Below, one piece after another: positions 42,488-51,692 of a stretch of DNA of 64,000 nt. Position numbers and translations under genes: made by a program. Under the pieces are notes generated by a model, which was not told the origin of the DNA, did not search any database, and saw only the letters and a list, made by a program, of their open reading frames with translations. This DNA comes from Mageeibacillus sp. UBA6976. Lineage in GTDB: Bacteria > Bacillota > Clostridia > Saccharofermentanales > Saccharofermentanaceae. The stretch covers positions 138,765 to 202,764 of the forward strand of contig DJYO01000013.1 of assembly GCA_002450155.1 (NCBI GenBank), read 5' to 3'. Every line of letters starts with the position of its first letter. Positions within the stretch are counted from its first letter, which is position 1.

Positions 42488-43782
42488 ATTTCTATTCCTC
42501 CCAATACAAGATATAAAATACTGGATACGATATTCATTACCACAAAGCTTGCCGTTGCAAAATAGATCCATACTCTGGACAGGTCCTTACGTCTTACGGT
42601 TGAGACAATGACCATAACTGCACCTGCAGCAAAGATAAGAGTTCCCCATATTGCCAGAAGTCTCTTGGGTGTATATCCGAATCTCGAATAGTACAGCGCA
42701 AGCTTGGAGAAAGATATTGTTGCAAACAATACGCTTTCACTCATGAGTGATATGACCATGGCTGCTGATATCCTGCGTCCTATAAGCTTCCTATTCTCAA
42801 AATATGAGATCAGGAGAAATATCAGCATGTTGATCAACATAATACCTGTGAGTTCAAAGAAACCTTTACGTGCATATGCAGCTGCCGTGAATTCTTCAGG
42901 AAGGCGCCCTGCAAAAGCGCTGAAGAGATAACTTCCTTCAAAGACAAAGAACACAAGATACAAGGCTACAAAGCATCCGGTAACTACCGAGCATGCAACA
43001 GGAGAAACCTTGTGGCATGCCTGCCTGAAGTTCTTAAGAGAACCGCAAGTCTTATGCTCTGCCGCTCCATCACTGTCACTGCACTTGGATACCATGCCGT
43101 AAAAATATAAGCAGACAGGTACGGCAAACACAAGATAGAATATCTCACTTATGACCTTTAACGGATCGATATTAAAATCTATGGATTTAATGAGGTCTAC
43201 TACAGCCTGGGCAAAACCATCGTTTATCTGTGTCAGGAGAAAGATTGCTACTGCAAATATAGGCAGGGTAACGATTACTACCAGAATAGTAAGAGGCACC
43301 CCTGTTTTAACTTCAGACTTTTCTTTGCTGCTATCCTTATTTGCCTTATTACTCTTAACAATATCCGCGATATCGGTAAATATCTTCGGCACTCCCGAGA
43401 AAGCTTTGATCACTGCTGCGTTAAACAGATCTGCGATTATAAAGCTCCCTGTCCTGCCTTCGAGCAATATACCTGAGCTAAGGACCGTAATGTAGATTGC
43501 ACACAGATGGAGCGCAAACATCGTGACTCCGGAATTAAGTCCGGTGTTGCAGGTTACAGCAAGGATCACCATTATCAGATACCAGAAGTATGTAACAGTA
43601 GGAGCCTTCTTGCCGCGGCCTCTTAATACCAGTTCGTTCAAAGCGATGAAACCTGCAGTAAATAAAGATTTGGCAAGTATTGCAAGATCGCCTGAATAGA
43701 ACAGCATGTACTTTAAATAAGCGTATGCTAAGGGATAAGCCAGTATGATACCGGCTTTCTTTGCGGTGTTATTGATTGTCAT
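42484..43782 (-). CDS. Polytopic membrane protein (DUF4173/DUF4153-like)
   Basis: About 432 residues, around ten to eleven membrane helices, with the inter-helix SGVPKIFTDIADIVKSN segment and SYFENRKLIGRR loop. This class is often encoded beside small XRE regulators and DUF2975 proteins in Bacillota, as here. Start ATG at 43782 is ten bases after the XRE gene. Function unknown. Confidence 0.78.
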   Translation of the reverse strand: MTINNTAKKAGIILAYPLAYAYLKYMLFYSGDLAILAKSLFTAGFIALNELVLRGRGKKAPTVTYFWYLIMVILAVTCNTGLNSGVTMFALHLCAIYITVLSSGILLEGRTGSFIIADLFNAAVIKAFSGVPKIFTDIADIVKSNKANKDSSKEKSEVKTGVPLTILVVIVTLPIFAVAIFLLTQINDGFAQAVVDLIKSIDFNIDPLKVISEIFYLVFAVPVCLYFYGMVSKCSDSDGAAEHKTCGSLKNFRQACHKVSPVACSVVTGCFVALYLVFFVFEGSYLFSAFAGRLPEEFTAAAYARKGFFELTGIMLINMLIFLLISYFENRKLIGRRISAAMVISLMSESVLFATISFSKLALYYSRFGYTPKRLLAIWGTLIFAAGAVMVIVSTVRRKDLSRVWIYFATASFVVMNIVSSILYLVLGGIEI

Positions 43783-43792
43783 GTGAATTACC

Positions 43793-43996
43793 TTATTCCT
43801 CTCTGAATTCCAAAATATCTCCGGGCTGGCAGTCGAGATTCCTGCATATGGCATCCAGTGTCTCAAATCTTACTGCCTTCGCCTTCTGATTCTTAAGTAT
43901 CGACAGATTTGCCTGTGTTATCCCGATCCTCTGGGCAAGCTCGACGGAGGACATCTTACGTTTAGCCATCATGACATCAAGATTGACAATGATCAT
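43793..43996 (-). CDS. Small XRE-family regulator (YozG/YvaO type)
   Basis: 67 residues that are almost only helix-turn-helix: MMAKRKMSSVELAQRIGITQANLSILKN and the ending DCQPGDILEF. Strong ribosome binding site AAGGAGGG before ATG at 43996. It follows the DUF2975 gene by 11 bp, a pairing common in Bacillota. It probably controls this operon. A close relative is encoded at 63620-63829. Confidence 0.9.
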   Translation of the reverse strand: MIIVNLDVMMAKRKMSSVELAQRIGITQANLSILKNQKAKAVRFETLDAICRNLDCQPGDILEFREE

Positions 43997-44007
43997 AATA
44001 CCCTCCT

Positions 44008-44460
44008 TCAGATCGTGAGATCCAGCTCGCTCTTCATCTGTATAGCCTTCTCGAATACCGCTCTGACGCACAGGATTATAAATGTCATAAATACACATAT
44101 GACGCCACAGTATACCGAGCCGAACCAGGCTATGGTTCCGATAAAACAATCCAGGCCCATAAGAGCACATGCTATTGCGATTATCTTCATAAGTCTGGTA
44201 TTTGCCTTATCAAATACTATGTCCCTGCTCATGTTGCTCAATAATCTGAACAAAGAGATCAAGACCGCGTAAGCTCCTATCGTCCCCAGATAGAACACCA
44301 CAGAAAGCATCACAAGAGCGAAGGTATCTGTACGGTCTGCCCAGACTCTGGTTATATAGTTTGTGATAACAAAACCGAACACATCAGCTGTTATGACTAA
44401 AGCGATAAATATCAATGTAGCAAACTTGGTATAACGGATAAGATTATTAGCGTTATTCAT
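44008..44460 (-). CDS. DUF2975 membrane protein
   Basis: 150 residues, four membrane helices, with FDKANTRLMKIIAIACALMG typical of DUF2975. First gene of a four-gene operon DUF2975, XRE, polytopic membrane protein, small extracytoplasmic protein. GGGAGGTGATC precedes the ATG. May sense membrane state for the XRE partner; inference. Confidence 0.85.
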   Translation of the reverse strand: MNNANNLIRYTKFATLIFIALVITADVFGFVITNYITRVWADRTDTFALVMLSVVFYLGTIGAYAVLISLFRLLSNMSRDIVFDKANTRLMKIIAIACALMGLDCFIGTIAWFGSVYCGVICVFMTFIILCVRAVFEKAIQMKSELDLTI

Positions 44461-44488
44461 CGAAGATCACCTCCCTTGAGATGGCCTT

Positions 44489-44517
44489 ATACTACAATAC
44501 AAATTTCTGTTTTGCAA
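44489..44517 (-). promoter_or_regulatory. Promoter of the DUF2975/XRE operon
   Basis: TTGCAA (44517-44512), 17 bases, TAGTAT (44494-44489). Two CAATAC direct repeats (44495-44500 and 44515-44520 on the plus strand) flank the spacer and may be XRE sites. Confidence 0.7.
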
Positions 44518-44611
44518 TACTTTTTTATCGTTTTTCAATAAAATTTTGTTGTTTGTTATTTCCATCTCCTAGTGATGCTCAGGCACTAAGTGCGTTGCCT
44601 TAATATAAATA

Positions 44612-44641
44612 ACGCCCTTATGTCTTGTGACATATGGGCGT
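44612..44641 (-). terminator. Terminator after the zinc-ribbon protein gene
   Basis: Stem ACGCCC-A-TATGTC with GACATA-A-GGGCGT on the minus strand, followed by TATTTATATT. Confidence 0.8.
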
Positions 44642-44684
44642 AAGCAGAAAGATTCCTGCAGAAACTTAAGGCAAGCTTTAGGGA

Positions 44685-46265
44685 TTAAGAGAGCATTCCT
44701 CTCGCTTCGCCTTCCTTCTGGAATGCAGTAGCATCTTCACCAAGAGAATCGTCCTTAAGCTTAGGGGCTGCCTTCTTAAAATCGAAGTCTTCCATATTAC
44801 CATAGGACCAGCCGGATTCCAGAGACTGGAATTTACCGTTAGTCTCATATGCATACACCTTAGACGAAGTATCAAAGTAAGCATCTGCACCCAGAGGCTT
44901 TGCAAGATCGTGCGGGCTTGCCTTATCAAAAGATGCTATTGTCTCCTTCTCCTTGGCTCTTAATATCTTTGGGAATATCTTTGTGCATCCGAAGATAAAT
45001 GCACCGATAAGGATCGCAAGAAGAAGAGACTCCAACGGATTATTAAATAACCATACCATGAGCGCGGAGGAGAACCTGTTGCTCCTTCCGAATGCCCTTA
45101 AGAAACCGTAAGCTATGAGTGGGACTGCATACAGGACTCTTCTTATGGCAACATTAATGGATACCGATTCCATCTTTACCTTCCTGCCGGCATTCTCTAT
45201 CGTCTCCCAGCCCTTGGCATAAGGGAATTCCCCTGATACCTTTCCTGTCTGTCCGTTAACGATATACTGGTACTTGATACCATCGTACTGGATGCTCATA
45301 AACCATACCGGTAGCAGAGCATACTTGATATCCTGATTTCTGTACTTTGTAGTACTCATATCGGAGCTCGTCTTAAACTCATCGTATCCGAATGTAATCT
45401 TGTCGCAGACTTCAAGGGCCAGCTTATCAAGACGGCGGTAGATCTTATCCGTCATGTCCGTCGGGAGCTCGTCATAGGACTCAGCAAGATATCCCTGAAG
45501 GTATTCGCCCTTAAAGGGTACCAGTTCATTGAAGTTGAAGGGCTCTGCTGCTGCCATAAGCCTGTCTGCTATATGCTTCTCTCCGTCAAAAGGAACATTC
45601 TTAAGCCTGAAAAAAGCCCTGCCGTAAGCAAGCTGGGAATAGTTATTCCCGTCAGGTTTGTAGTACTCTTCGTACTCTTCATCTACACTCTTACCCATCT
45701 TGCCCTTGCCGGCTACGTTCACCTGGCAGTCGGTCGATATGATCCATGTAGGAACGTATATAGCAGTGAGCTTATCTATCGTCTTCTGTGATCTGTAGTT
45801 CTTAGGCAGATGGTCAATAGTCTTGATGTGTTCTTCAAAACACTTCTTGGCCTCATCTTTGTCCAACCTGAAAGGTATGATGTAATCCGGCCTGAACTCT
45901 CTTGTAAGTCTCCTGGCAACGATCGCAGGAGATCCGCAGAATGCACATATTGTAGCAGCGGTATTCTTGTGGGTTATGACCTGTGCGCCGCAGGCGTTAC
46001 ATATAACTTCCTGACGGGACAAATCCTCCCCGCTTATCTCAAGATGCTCACCATATTCCCTCTCAGGATTTGCAAAACCGAAAGATCCGATCTGATCGTA
46101 AGTCTCCGGGTCGATGAGCGTGCCGCAATGGCCGCATGTAAGCGCCCCATGAGTAGGATCGAAAACCATATTCGATCCGCAGTTAGGACACTTGGTCGAA
46201 TTTGCCGAAACCTGCTTAACATTGCCAAAACCGTTTGTTTGTAAAGGCTGATCCCAAATAGCCAT
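44685..46265 (-). CDS. Zinc-ribbon membrane-associated protein
   Basis: 526 residues. Two zinc ribbons at the N-terminus (CPNCGSN...CGHCG and CNACGAQ...CAFCGSPA), a large soluble domain (about 130-370) and a predicted membrane region (about 375-450). Proteins of this layout are common in Clostridia as TFIIB-type zinc-ribbon proteins of unknown role. GGAGGG seven bases before the ATG. Own promoter and terminator. Confidence 0.82.
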   Translation of the reverse strand: MAIWDQPLQTNGFGNVKQVSANSTKCPNCGSNMVFDPTHGALTCGHCGTLIDPETYDQIGSFGFANPEREYGEHLEISGEDLSRQEVICNACGAQVITHKNTAATICAFCGSPAIVARRLTREFRPDYIIPFRLDKDEAKKCFEEHIKTIDHLPKNYRSQKTIDKLTAIYVPTWIISTDCQVNVAGKGKMGKSVDEEYEEYYKPDGNNYSQLAYGRAFFRLKNVPFDGEKHIADRLMAAAEPFNFNELVPFKGEYLQGYLAESYDELPTDMTDKIYRRLDKLALEVCDKITFGYDEFKTSSDMSTTKYRNQDIKYALLPVWFMSIQYDGIKYQYIVNGQTGKVSGEFPYAKGWETIENAGRKVKMESVSINVAIRRVLYAVPLIAYGFLRAFGRSNRFSSALMVWLFNNPLESLLLAILIGAFIFGCTKIFPKILRAKEKETIASFDKASPHDLAKPLGADAYFDTSSKVYAYETNGKFQSLESGWSYGNMEDFDFKKAAPKLKDDSLGEDATAFQKEGEARGMLS

Positions 46266-46300
46266 GTTCTATCCCTCCATATTCCTATCCCTAAAATAAA

Positions 46301-46330
46301 ATATACATTACAGGTCCATGTTACGTCAAC
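46301..46330 (-). promoter_or_regulatory. Promoter of the zinc-ribbon protein gene
   Basis: TTGACG (46330-46325), 18 bases, TATATT (46306-46301). Confidence 0.7.
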
Positions 46331-46461
46331 AAAAATCGGTCACCATTCCCACAGTTTTCCCACAATTCTGCCGACTATTTAACGCAAACAAATATACTTA
46401 CAAATGTATATTAATATCATTCGAACGACCAATTCATTATTGTTTTATTTTCTTAATTTTG

Positions 46462-46640
46462 CCAAAAAGAAAAATGGCGGTACAGTCTATAAGGCTATAC
46501 CGCCATTTCCTTTTCTCTTCTTCCGTACAAGAATAACTGCAGCTATTAGAGATGCCTTCAGCTGTTCTTGCAGTTACGGCAGTCTCCGTTTTAAAATATT
46601 GAAATTTTTTTAATAGAATGTGAAATAAATGTGGCGTCAA
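46462..46640 (-). ncRNA. Candidate small RNA with promoter and terminator
   Basis: In the 427-bp gap 46266-46692. Minus-strand promoter TTGACG (46640-46635), 17 bases, TCTATT (46617-46612). A transcript from about 46605 would contain AACTGCA...TGCAGTT and end in an 11-bp hairpin (AAATGGCGGTA/TACCGCCATTT, 46472-46508) followed by TTTTTCTTTTT. No minus-strand gene lies upstream to need this terminator. No known RNA family was recognised. Confidence 0.4.
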
Positions 46641-46641
46641 T

Positions 46642-46671
46642 TTGAAGATAGTGGTATATTATCTCTATAAA
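46642..46671 (+). promoter_or_regulatory. Promoter of the small prepilin gene
   Basis: TTGAAG (46642-46647), 18 bases, TATAAA (46666-46671), 22 bases before the start codon. Confidence 0.55.
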
Positions 46672-46692
46672 TCTATTTAACAGGAGGCAGCT

Positions 46693-46899
46693 ATGAAGAA
46701 GATCACAAAGTCACGTAAGGGGTTTACACTGGTAGAGATGGTTCTCGTAATCGCGATCATCGTCATACTTGCCGCTGTATTAGTCCTCGGTATAGGTACA
46801 TATCTTAATAAGGCCAAGGTCGCTGCATTCTCTTTGGAAAGCCATAATGCATCTGTCGAGGCAGTTACTTCTGAGATCGAGAAATACATCAACGAGTAA
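46693..46899 (+). CDS. Small type IV prepilin-like protein
   Basis: 68 residues. Prepilin signal KSRKG/FTLVEMVLVI with the Gly-Phe cleavage site and the Glu at +5, then one hydrophobic helix and a short soluble helix (LESHNASVEAVTSEIEKYINE). Too short for a major pilin with a globular head; may be a minor or adaptor pilin. AGGAGG before the ATG. Target of the A24 peptidase encoded at 49789. Confidence 0.88.
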   Translation: MKKITKSRKGFTLVEMVLVIAIIVILAAVLVLGIGTYLNKAKVAAFSLESHNASVEAVTSEIEKYINE

Positions 46900-47143
46900 T
46901 AAAAAACCGTTCCCTTTAAGGAACGGTGATTCAACAACAACTATAAAACTTGGGCAAGTTTTGAAATGTAACAAAAGCGGCAAATAAACTGCTTTGTTCT
47001 ATATGCTTATCTTAAACCAAGTAAGGATTTAAACAACAATTTGCCAGTTAGTAAGATACACCAAAAAAAATGAGGGCTTTTATGCCTTTATAGACAGATT
47101 ATCAATCTATCGTGACAATTTGCTAAAGACCCTACAAAAAGTT
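46900..47143. other. Intergenic region without visible gene
   Basis: AT-rich. Contains the perfect hairpin ACCGTTCC/GGAACGGT right after the prepilin stop codon, but with no T-tract, and weak dyads near 46974 (AAAGC/GCTTT) and 47095. No coding frame with the local codon use was found. Confidence 0.6.
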
Positions 47144-47185
47144 AAAACCCGCTTTGGTCAATCTGACAAAGCGGGTTTTTGTTTG
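47144..47185. terminator. Strong bidirectional terminator
   Basis: 13-bp stem AAAACCCGCTTTG/CAAAGCGGGTTTT with 10-nt loop, T-rich on both sides. It ends glgP on the minus strand and could also stop plus-strand transcripts from the prepilin gene. Confidence 0.9.
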
Positions 47186-47208
47186 ATTTGCAAACTAAAT
47201 TCTTAACT

Positions 47209-49590
47209 TCAGATCTTCTTCGCCTCGATCTTCCAGATCTCTTCTGCGTATTCTCTGATAGTTCTGTCGGATGAGAATTTGCCGGAATTGCAGATGTTTA
47301 CCCAGCACATTCTTGCCCACTTGAGCTCATCCTTGTAATCCATGTACATTCTGTCACGGGTCTTGCGGTAATCGTCAAAGTCACCAAGAACATAGTACGG
47401 ATCGCCGGGCTGCCAGTTGGAGCCGTAGATAAGTCCGTTGAACAGGTCGTTGAACATTCCGGAACCCTCATCGTTGAATGAGCCGTCAACCAGTCTGTCA
47501 AGGCACTTCTTAAGACCGGGGATATTCTCGTACTGCCACTTGGGATTGTAGTAAGCCTTTGTGTTAGCCATATCCTGAGCTCTGCAGCCGAAGATGTAAA
47601 CATTATCGTCGCCTACACACTCTGCGATCTCAACATTAGCACCGTCCAGTGTTCCGAGAGTAACAGCACCGTTCATCATGAACTTCATGTTACCTGTACC
47701 CGAAGCCTCGAGACCTGCTGTGGAGATCTGCTCAGATACATCTGCTGCAGGGAACATCTTCTCACCAACGGATACATTGTAATTCTCAACAAATACGACC
47801 TTAAGTCTGCCTTCCATATCAGGATCGGAATCGATGAGCCTTGCGATCTCGTTGATGAATTTGATAATGGCCTTCGCACGGAAATATCCCGGAGCTGCCT
47901 TTGCAGCAAAGAGGATAGTGATAGGCGGAAGCTCGAGCTTGGGATTTTCCTTGATCCTGTCGTAGAGATTAAGTGCATAAAGAGCATTGAGGAGCTGTCT
48001 CTTATATTCGTGAAGTCTCTTGATCTGAACATCGAAGCAGGAATCAGGATTAAGCTTGATACCCTTTGTCTTCTCCAGATAGTCAGAGAGAGCAACCTTG
48101 TTATTACGTTTGATGGCAATAAATCTCTTCATTACCTCGTCATCATCCTTGTACTTCTCGATCTTCTTGAGACGGTCAAGGTCTGTAACCCACTTATCGT
48201 TGCCCAGGAGCTCAGTGATAAGAGCAGCAAGCTCGGGATCACAGGATCTGAGCCATCTTCTGGGTGTAACACCGTTTGTCTTGTTGGAGAACTTCTCAGG
48301 GTAGATGTTATACCAATCCTTGAGGGTGTCGTTCTTAAGGATCTCAGTGTGGAGAGCTGCAACGCCGTTTACAGAGTGAGAACCGTAGATAGCGAGCCAA
48401 GCCATGTGGATCTTGCCGTCACCCAGAGGCGAGAGCTTGTCTATCAGCTCTGAATAAAGGCCTGCTTCGTACATCTGTGCACGGAACTGGTTGTTGATGC
48501 CCTCGATGATCTCATAGATCCTGGGGAAGAGGAAACGGAAGATGGAGATATCCCACTTCTCTAATGCCTCTGCCATAATGGTGTGGTTGGTGTATGCGAA
48601 TGTCTCCTTAACGATTTCCCAGGCATCTACCCAATCTATGCCGTTCTCATCGACCAGGAGTCTCATAAGCTCGGGGATAGCTACTACAGGGTGTGTATCG
48701 TTAAGCTGGATAGTATTGTACTTAGCAAAATCGTGGAGATCGTCACCATGATACTTCTTATATCTGTAGATGATGTCCTGAAGTGATGCAGATACGAAGA
48801 AGTACTGCTGTCTTACACGGAGGACCTTACCGTCATAAGATGTATCGTTCGGATAGAGGACTCTCCAGATGTCCTGTACTCTGTTGCGTTCTATGACAGC
48901 ATCGTCAAATCTCTGTGAATTGAAGAGGTTGAAGTCGAATTCCTGAGCAGGCTCAGCCTTCCAGAGTCTTAAGAGGTTAACGTTCTTAGTACCGTAACCT
49001 GTGATCGGGAGATCGCAGGGAATTGCCCATACATCGATATCCTGATAGTGAACCTTGACCTTACGGTCGTATCTTGCAACGATGAACGGATAGCCGTGTT
49101 CCATCCATGAATCAGGATACTCGTGCTGGAAACCATTCTCGATTGCCTGTCTGAAGAGACCATATCTGTAGAGGATTCCGTAACCTGTCACAGGATAGTT
49201 CTGTGTAGCACAGGAATCGAGGAAGCAAGCTGCAAGTCTTCCGAGACCGCCGTTACCTAAAGCCGGGTCAGTCTCTTCTTCCAAGATATCTGTGAGATTA
49301 AGTCCAAATGAAGCAAGTGCCTGCTTTGCCTGATCGTAAATGCCGAGATTTACAAGATTGTTAAGCATTGAGCGGCCCTCAAGGAACTCAGCTGAGAAAT
49401 AGTGAGCCTGTCTTCCCTGATTGTACTTCTGCCTTGTCGCAATCCAATTATCTGAGATGATCTCGACAATGCTCTTAGCAAGTGCTGTCCAATAATCGCT
49501 GGGGGTAGCCATCTCCAGTGACATACCTGTCTCAGCCTTAACATGCGCCTGCATCATAGCTTCAAGTTGCTTAGCAGTAATTGTTGCCAT
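47209..49590 (-). CDS. glgP: Glycogen phosphorylase
   Basis: 793 residues (GT35). Splits alpha-1,4-glucan with phosphate to glucose 1-phosphate. Pyridoxal phosphate site EASGTGNMKFMMNG with the Schiff-base lysine, DPALGNGGLGRLAACFLDS near the N-terminus, and ALAEKWD-like active-site regions. ATG at 49590 has AAAGGAG seven bases upstream; the longer open frame upstream lacks one. Single-gene unit with its own promoter and terminator. Confidence 0.97.
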   Translation of the reverse strand: MATITAKQLEAMMQAHVKAETGMSLEMATPSDYWTALAKSIVEIISDNWIATRQKYNQGRQAHYFSAEFLEGRSMLNNLVNLGIYDQAKQALASFGLNLTDILEEETDPALGNGGLGRLAACFLDSCATQNYPVTGYGILYRYGLFRQAIENGFQHEYPDSWMEHGYPFIVARYDRKVKVHYQDIDVWAIPCDLPITGYGTKNVNLLRLWKAEPAQEFDFNLFNSQRFDDAVIERNRVQDIWRVLYPNDTSYDGKVLRVRQQYFFVSASLQDIIYRYKKYHGDDLHDFAKYNTIQLNDTHPVVAIPELMRLLVDENGIDWVDAWEIVKETFAYTNHTIMAEALEKWDISIFRFLFPRIYEIIEGINNQFRAQMYEAGLYSELIDKLSPLGDGKIHMAWLAIYGSHSVNGVAALHTEILKNDTLKDWYNIYPEKFSNKTNGVTPRRWLRSCDPELAALITELLGNDKWVTDLDRLKKIEKYKDDDEVMKRFIAIKRNNKVALSDYLEKTKGIKLNPDSCFDVQIKRLHEYKRQLLNALYALNLYDRIKENPKLELPPITILFAAKAAPGYFRAKAIIKFINEIARLIDSDPDMEGRLKVVFVENYNVSVGEKMFPAADVSEQISTAGLEASGTGNMKFMMNGAVTLGTLDGANVEIAECVGDDNVYIFGCRAQDMANTKAYYNPKWQYENIPGLKKCLDRLVDGSFNDEGSGMFNDLFNGLIYGSNWQPGDPYYVLGDFDDYRKTRDRMYMDYKDELKWARMCWVNICNSGKFSSDRTIREYAEEIWKIEAKKI

Positions 49591-49643
49591 ACCTTTACTC
49601 CTTTCAACGCCGAAACGTCGACTTTCTTTAAAATAACCACAAC

Positions 49644-49672
49644 ATTTTATCAATAAAGACCTTTTGGTGCAA
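49644..49672 (-). promoter_or_regulatory. glgP promoter
   Basis: TTGCAC (49672-49667), 17 bases, TAAAAT (49649-49644). Confidence 0.7.
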
Positions 49673-49788
49673 TTTATTTAGGCCTTTTTGAACTATCCTT
49701 TACAATTTGTTGTTATTCCCTCTTGTAAAGTTGTTTTTATTTATAATTTATAATAGAATTCTTAAATCAATAACAAAGGCAATTACTG

Positions 49789-50676
49789 ATGAATATATAC
49801 ATATTGATAACAACTGGAGTGTTACTCGGAGCTTTGACAGGGATAGTTACCACTTTCCTGTTCAAGAGATTTCCTGAATCCTGGCTTCAGGACTACGGGG
49901 TCAAGGAGACAGATGCCAACTACAGGATATCCAAGAGGATGCGCCTTTATCCGGAAGGACTTATAGCAGGCATCATTGCCATACTCTTTTATGTGGCATT
50001 TGCCATATTTTCCAAGGCAGCGTTCATAGACAGCTTTAAGCCGCTTCATGTGGCAGTAGTGATCCTTTTGGTACCCGCCCTTGTACTTGTAATGATGGCA
50101 GATAAGCTCAACAGGATAATCCCTGACCAGTTCTCCATCTATATCGCCCTTTGCGGGATCTTATCGATAGTATCTGACTATACCGAGGGTTCATTGTGGT
50201 TCAGTGCGGAAGCCAAATGGTATCTGCCCCTTTTAAACAAGCTTCTAGGCGCGCTTATAGGTGGCGGATTGCTCTGGCTCATAGGTTTCCTTACCCTTAC
50301 CTTTACAGGCAGGGACGGCATGGGTCAGGGAGATATGAGGCTGCTTGCTGCAACCGGTCTTATTACCGGCTGCTACGGGCTTGTCATCCTTACTTATGTA
50401 TCGGTCTTCTCAGCCCTTATCTTTGCTGTTCCGCTTCTTATCCGCAAGCAGATAAGACTTAAGAAAGAAGAGGAGATGATCAGGAATGCTCCTAATCCCC
50501 GCAAGATGAGACGCGCTCTGGAGATCAAGAAGGCAAGGATGCACTTTGCAGACGACCCGGACTACCTGGCGTTCGGTCCCTTCCTTGCTTTAGGCTGCGG
50601 AGTCTTTGCTGTATTAGAACCTGTCTTTTACTCCAAGATGGCAGCAACTCTTAGTATTCTGGGGGTACTCTTCTGA
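49789..50676 (+). CDS. A24-family prepilin peptidase
   Basis: 295 residues, six to eight membrane helices. Catalytic aspartates lie in DKLNRIIPD (near 104-112) and GMGQGDMRL (near 179-187, the GxGD motif). No CxxC N-terminal methylase domain is visible, so it resembles a short peptidase. It would process the prepilins at 46693 and 53292. Stop and the next start overlap as TGATG. Confidence 0.87.
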   Translation: MNIYILITTGVLLGALTGIVTTFLFKRFPESWLQDYGVKETDANYRISKRMRLYPEGLIAGIIAILFYVAFAIFSKAAFIDSFKPLHVAVVILLVPALVLVMMADKLNRIIPDQFSIYIALCGILSIVSDYTEGSLWFSAEAKWYLPLLNKLLGALIGGGLLWLIGFLTLTFTGRDGMGQGDMRLLAATGLITGCYGLVILTYVSVFSALIFAVPLLIRKQIRLKKEEEMIRNAPNPRKMRRALEIKKARMHFADDPDYLAFGPFLALGCGVFAVLEPVFYSKMAATLSILGVLF

Positions 50677-51692
50677 TGGAGCTTAACTCTGATTCGATTC
50701 TTAGATTCCTTAAGGCCAGCTTCAAAGTGAAAGAACCTCTTGACTGGGGTTATCCTATACTGTTCGTAGGTCTTGGCGCGGCACTTGCCTATGGTGTGTC
50801 CATGGCTCTGTTTAACTTTCTGCCCTGGTCATCCACTTCACTTATCGGCTATTCGGTCAGCTCGATAATACTTATGCTGTTCGCATTTGCCATGCCGGCT
50901 GTATTCCTGTCAGGTGCAACCCTGGATAATATATCCGGCAAGTACACAGGTTTCGGATCTTCTATCCTGGCGCTTTTGTCTGGCGTTCCTGTCTACCTTA
51001 TGACGACATCCGTTTATAACGTGCTCTGCTATGTCTGGATGAGGCTGGGAAATACCATCGTTTATCCTTATCTGTTCAGCTATGTGGCAAATGACACTCC
51101 CGCTACCCTGTCCCTGAGTTTCATGACTGACACCCTGATACCCTCGATCTGCAAGTGCCTTCTGTTTTTGGGACTTATGTGGTCTTCATTTAAGCCGTCG
51201 GAGCGCAAGATCGCCAAGTTTATAATCCCGCTTATTGCCTGTCTGGCTTCCTTCGATTTTCTCGGGGGCGTTTGCGTGTTTATCACATTCTACTGGCTCT
51301 GCTATGTAAGGGAAACAACAGAGAATATCTGGGGACCTATCCTTTGCCTTGCAGGTTCGAGACTAACAGGCATATTCATCGGAAGTCTCGTATCCCGGGT
51401 AGATATCACGGGCATCAGGACCTATCAGGATATACCTATGACCTGTTTTTATTCCGCAGCCCCCGCATTTATGGTTGCAATCATTCTCTTTGCTTTCTTT
51501 ATGAAGGTCTTAGGTGAATTTCACTTTACATATAACAATGACATCTACGGCGACAGTTTTGACGAGGAATACCGCTCTAAAAGGGAGCAGACCGCGCCTG
51601 GTTTTCTGAAGGGTTTTAATCTTGCCTTCTTTATCGGCTTTATAATCCTTCTTGCTGTCTGGGTGCTGGTTTTCAGAGGATACAGACCATGA
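50676..51692 (+). CDS. Membrane protein of unknown function, linked to the prepilin peptidase
   Basis: 338 residues with eight or more membrane helices and a short acidic cytoplasmic loop (NDIYGDSFDEEYRSKREQ) near residue 290. Family not recognised. It is coupled by a one-base overlap to the A24 peptidase and by a four-base overlap to the AI-2E-type gene. Confidence 0.8.
   Translation: MELNSDSILRFLKASFKVKEPLDWGYPILFVGLGAALAYGVSMALFNFLPWSSTSLIGYSVSSIILMLFAFAMPAVFLSGATLDNISGKYTGFGSSILALLSGVPVYLMTTSVYNVLCYVWMRLGNTIVYPYLFSYVANDTPATLSLSFMTDTLIPSICKCLLFLGLMWSSFKPSERKIAKFIIPLIACLASFDFLGGVCVFITFYWLCYVRETTENIWGPILCLAGSRLTGIFIGSLVSRVDITGIRTYQDIPMTCFYSAAPAFMVAIILFAFFMKVLGEFHFTYNNDIYGDSFDEEYRSKREQTAPGFLKGFNLAFFIGFIILLAVWVLVFRGYRP

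Noticed and set aside
46441..46640. T-box leader suggested by GGCGGTAC near a hairpin
   Set aside because: The conserved TGGNACCGCG antiterminator sequence is absent and no aminoacyl-tRNA synthetase or amino-acid gene follows.
49591..49653. A longer N-terminus for glycogen phosphorylase
   Set aside because: Good AAAGGAG site precedes the ATG at 49590; the upstream residues do not fit the family.
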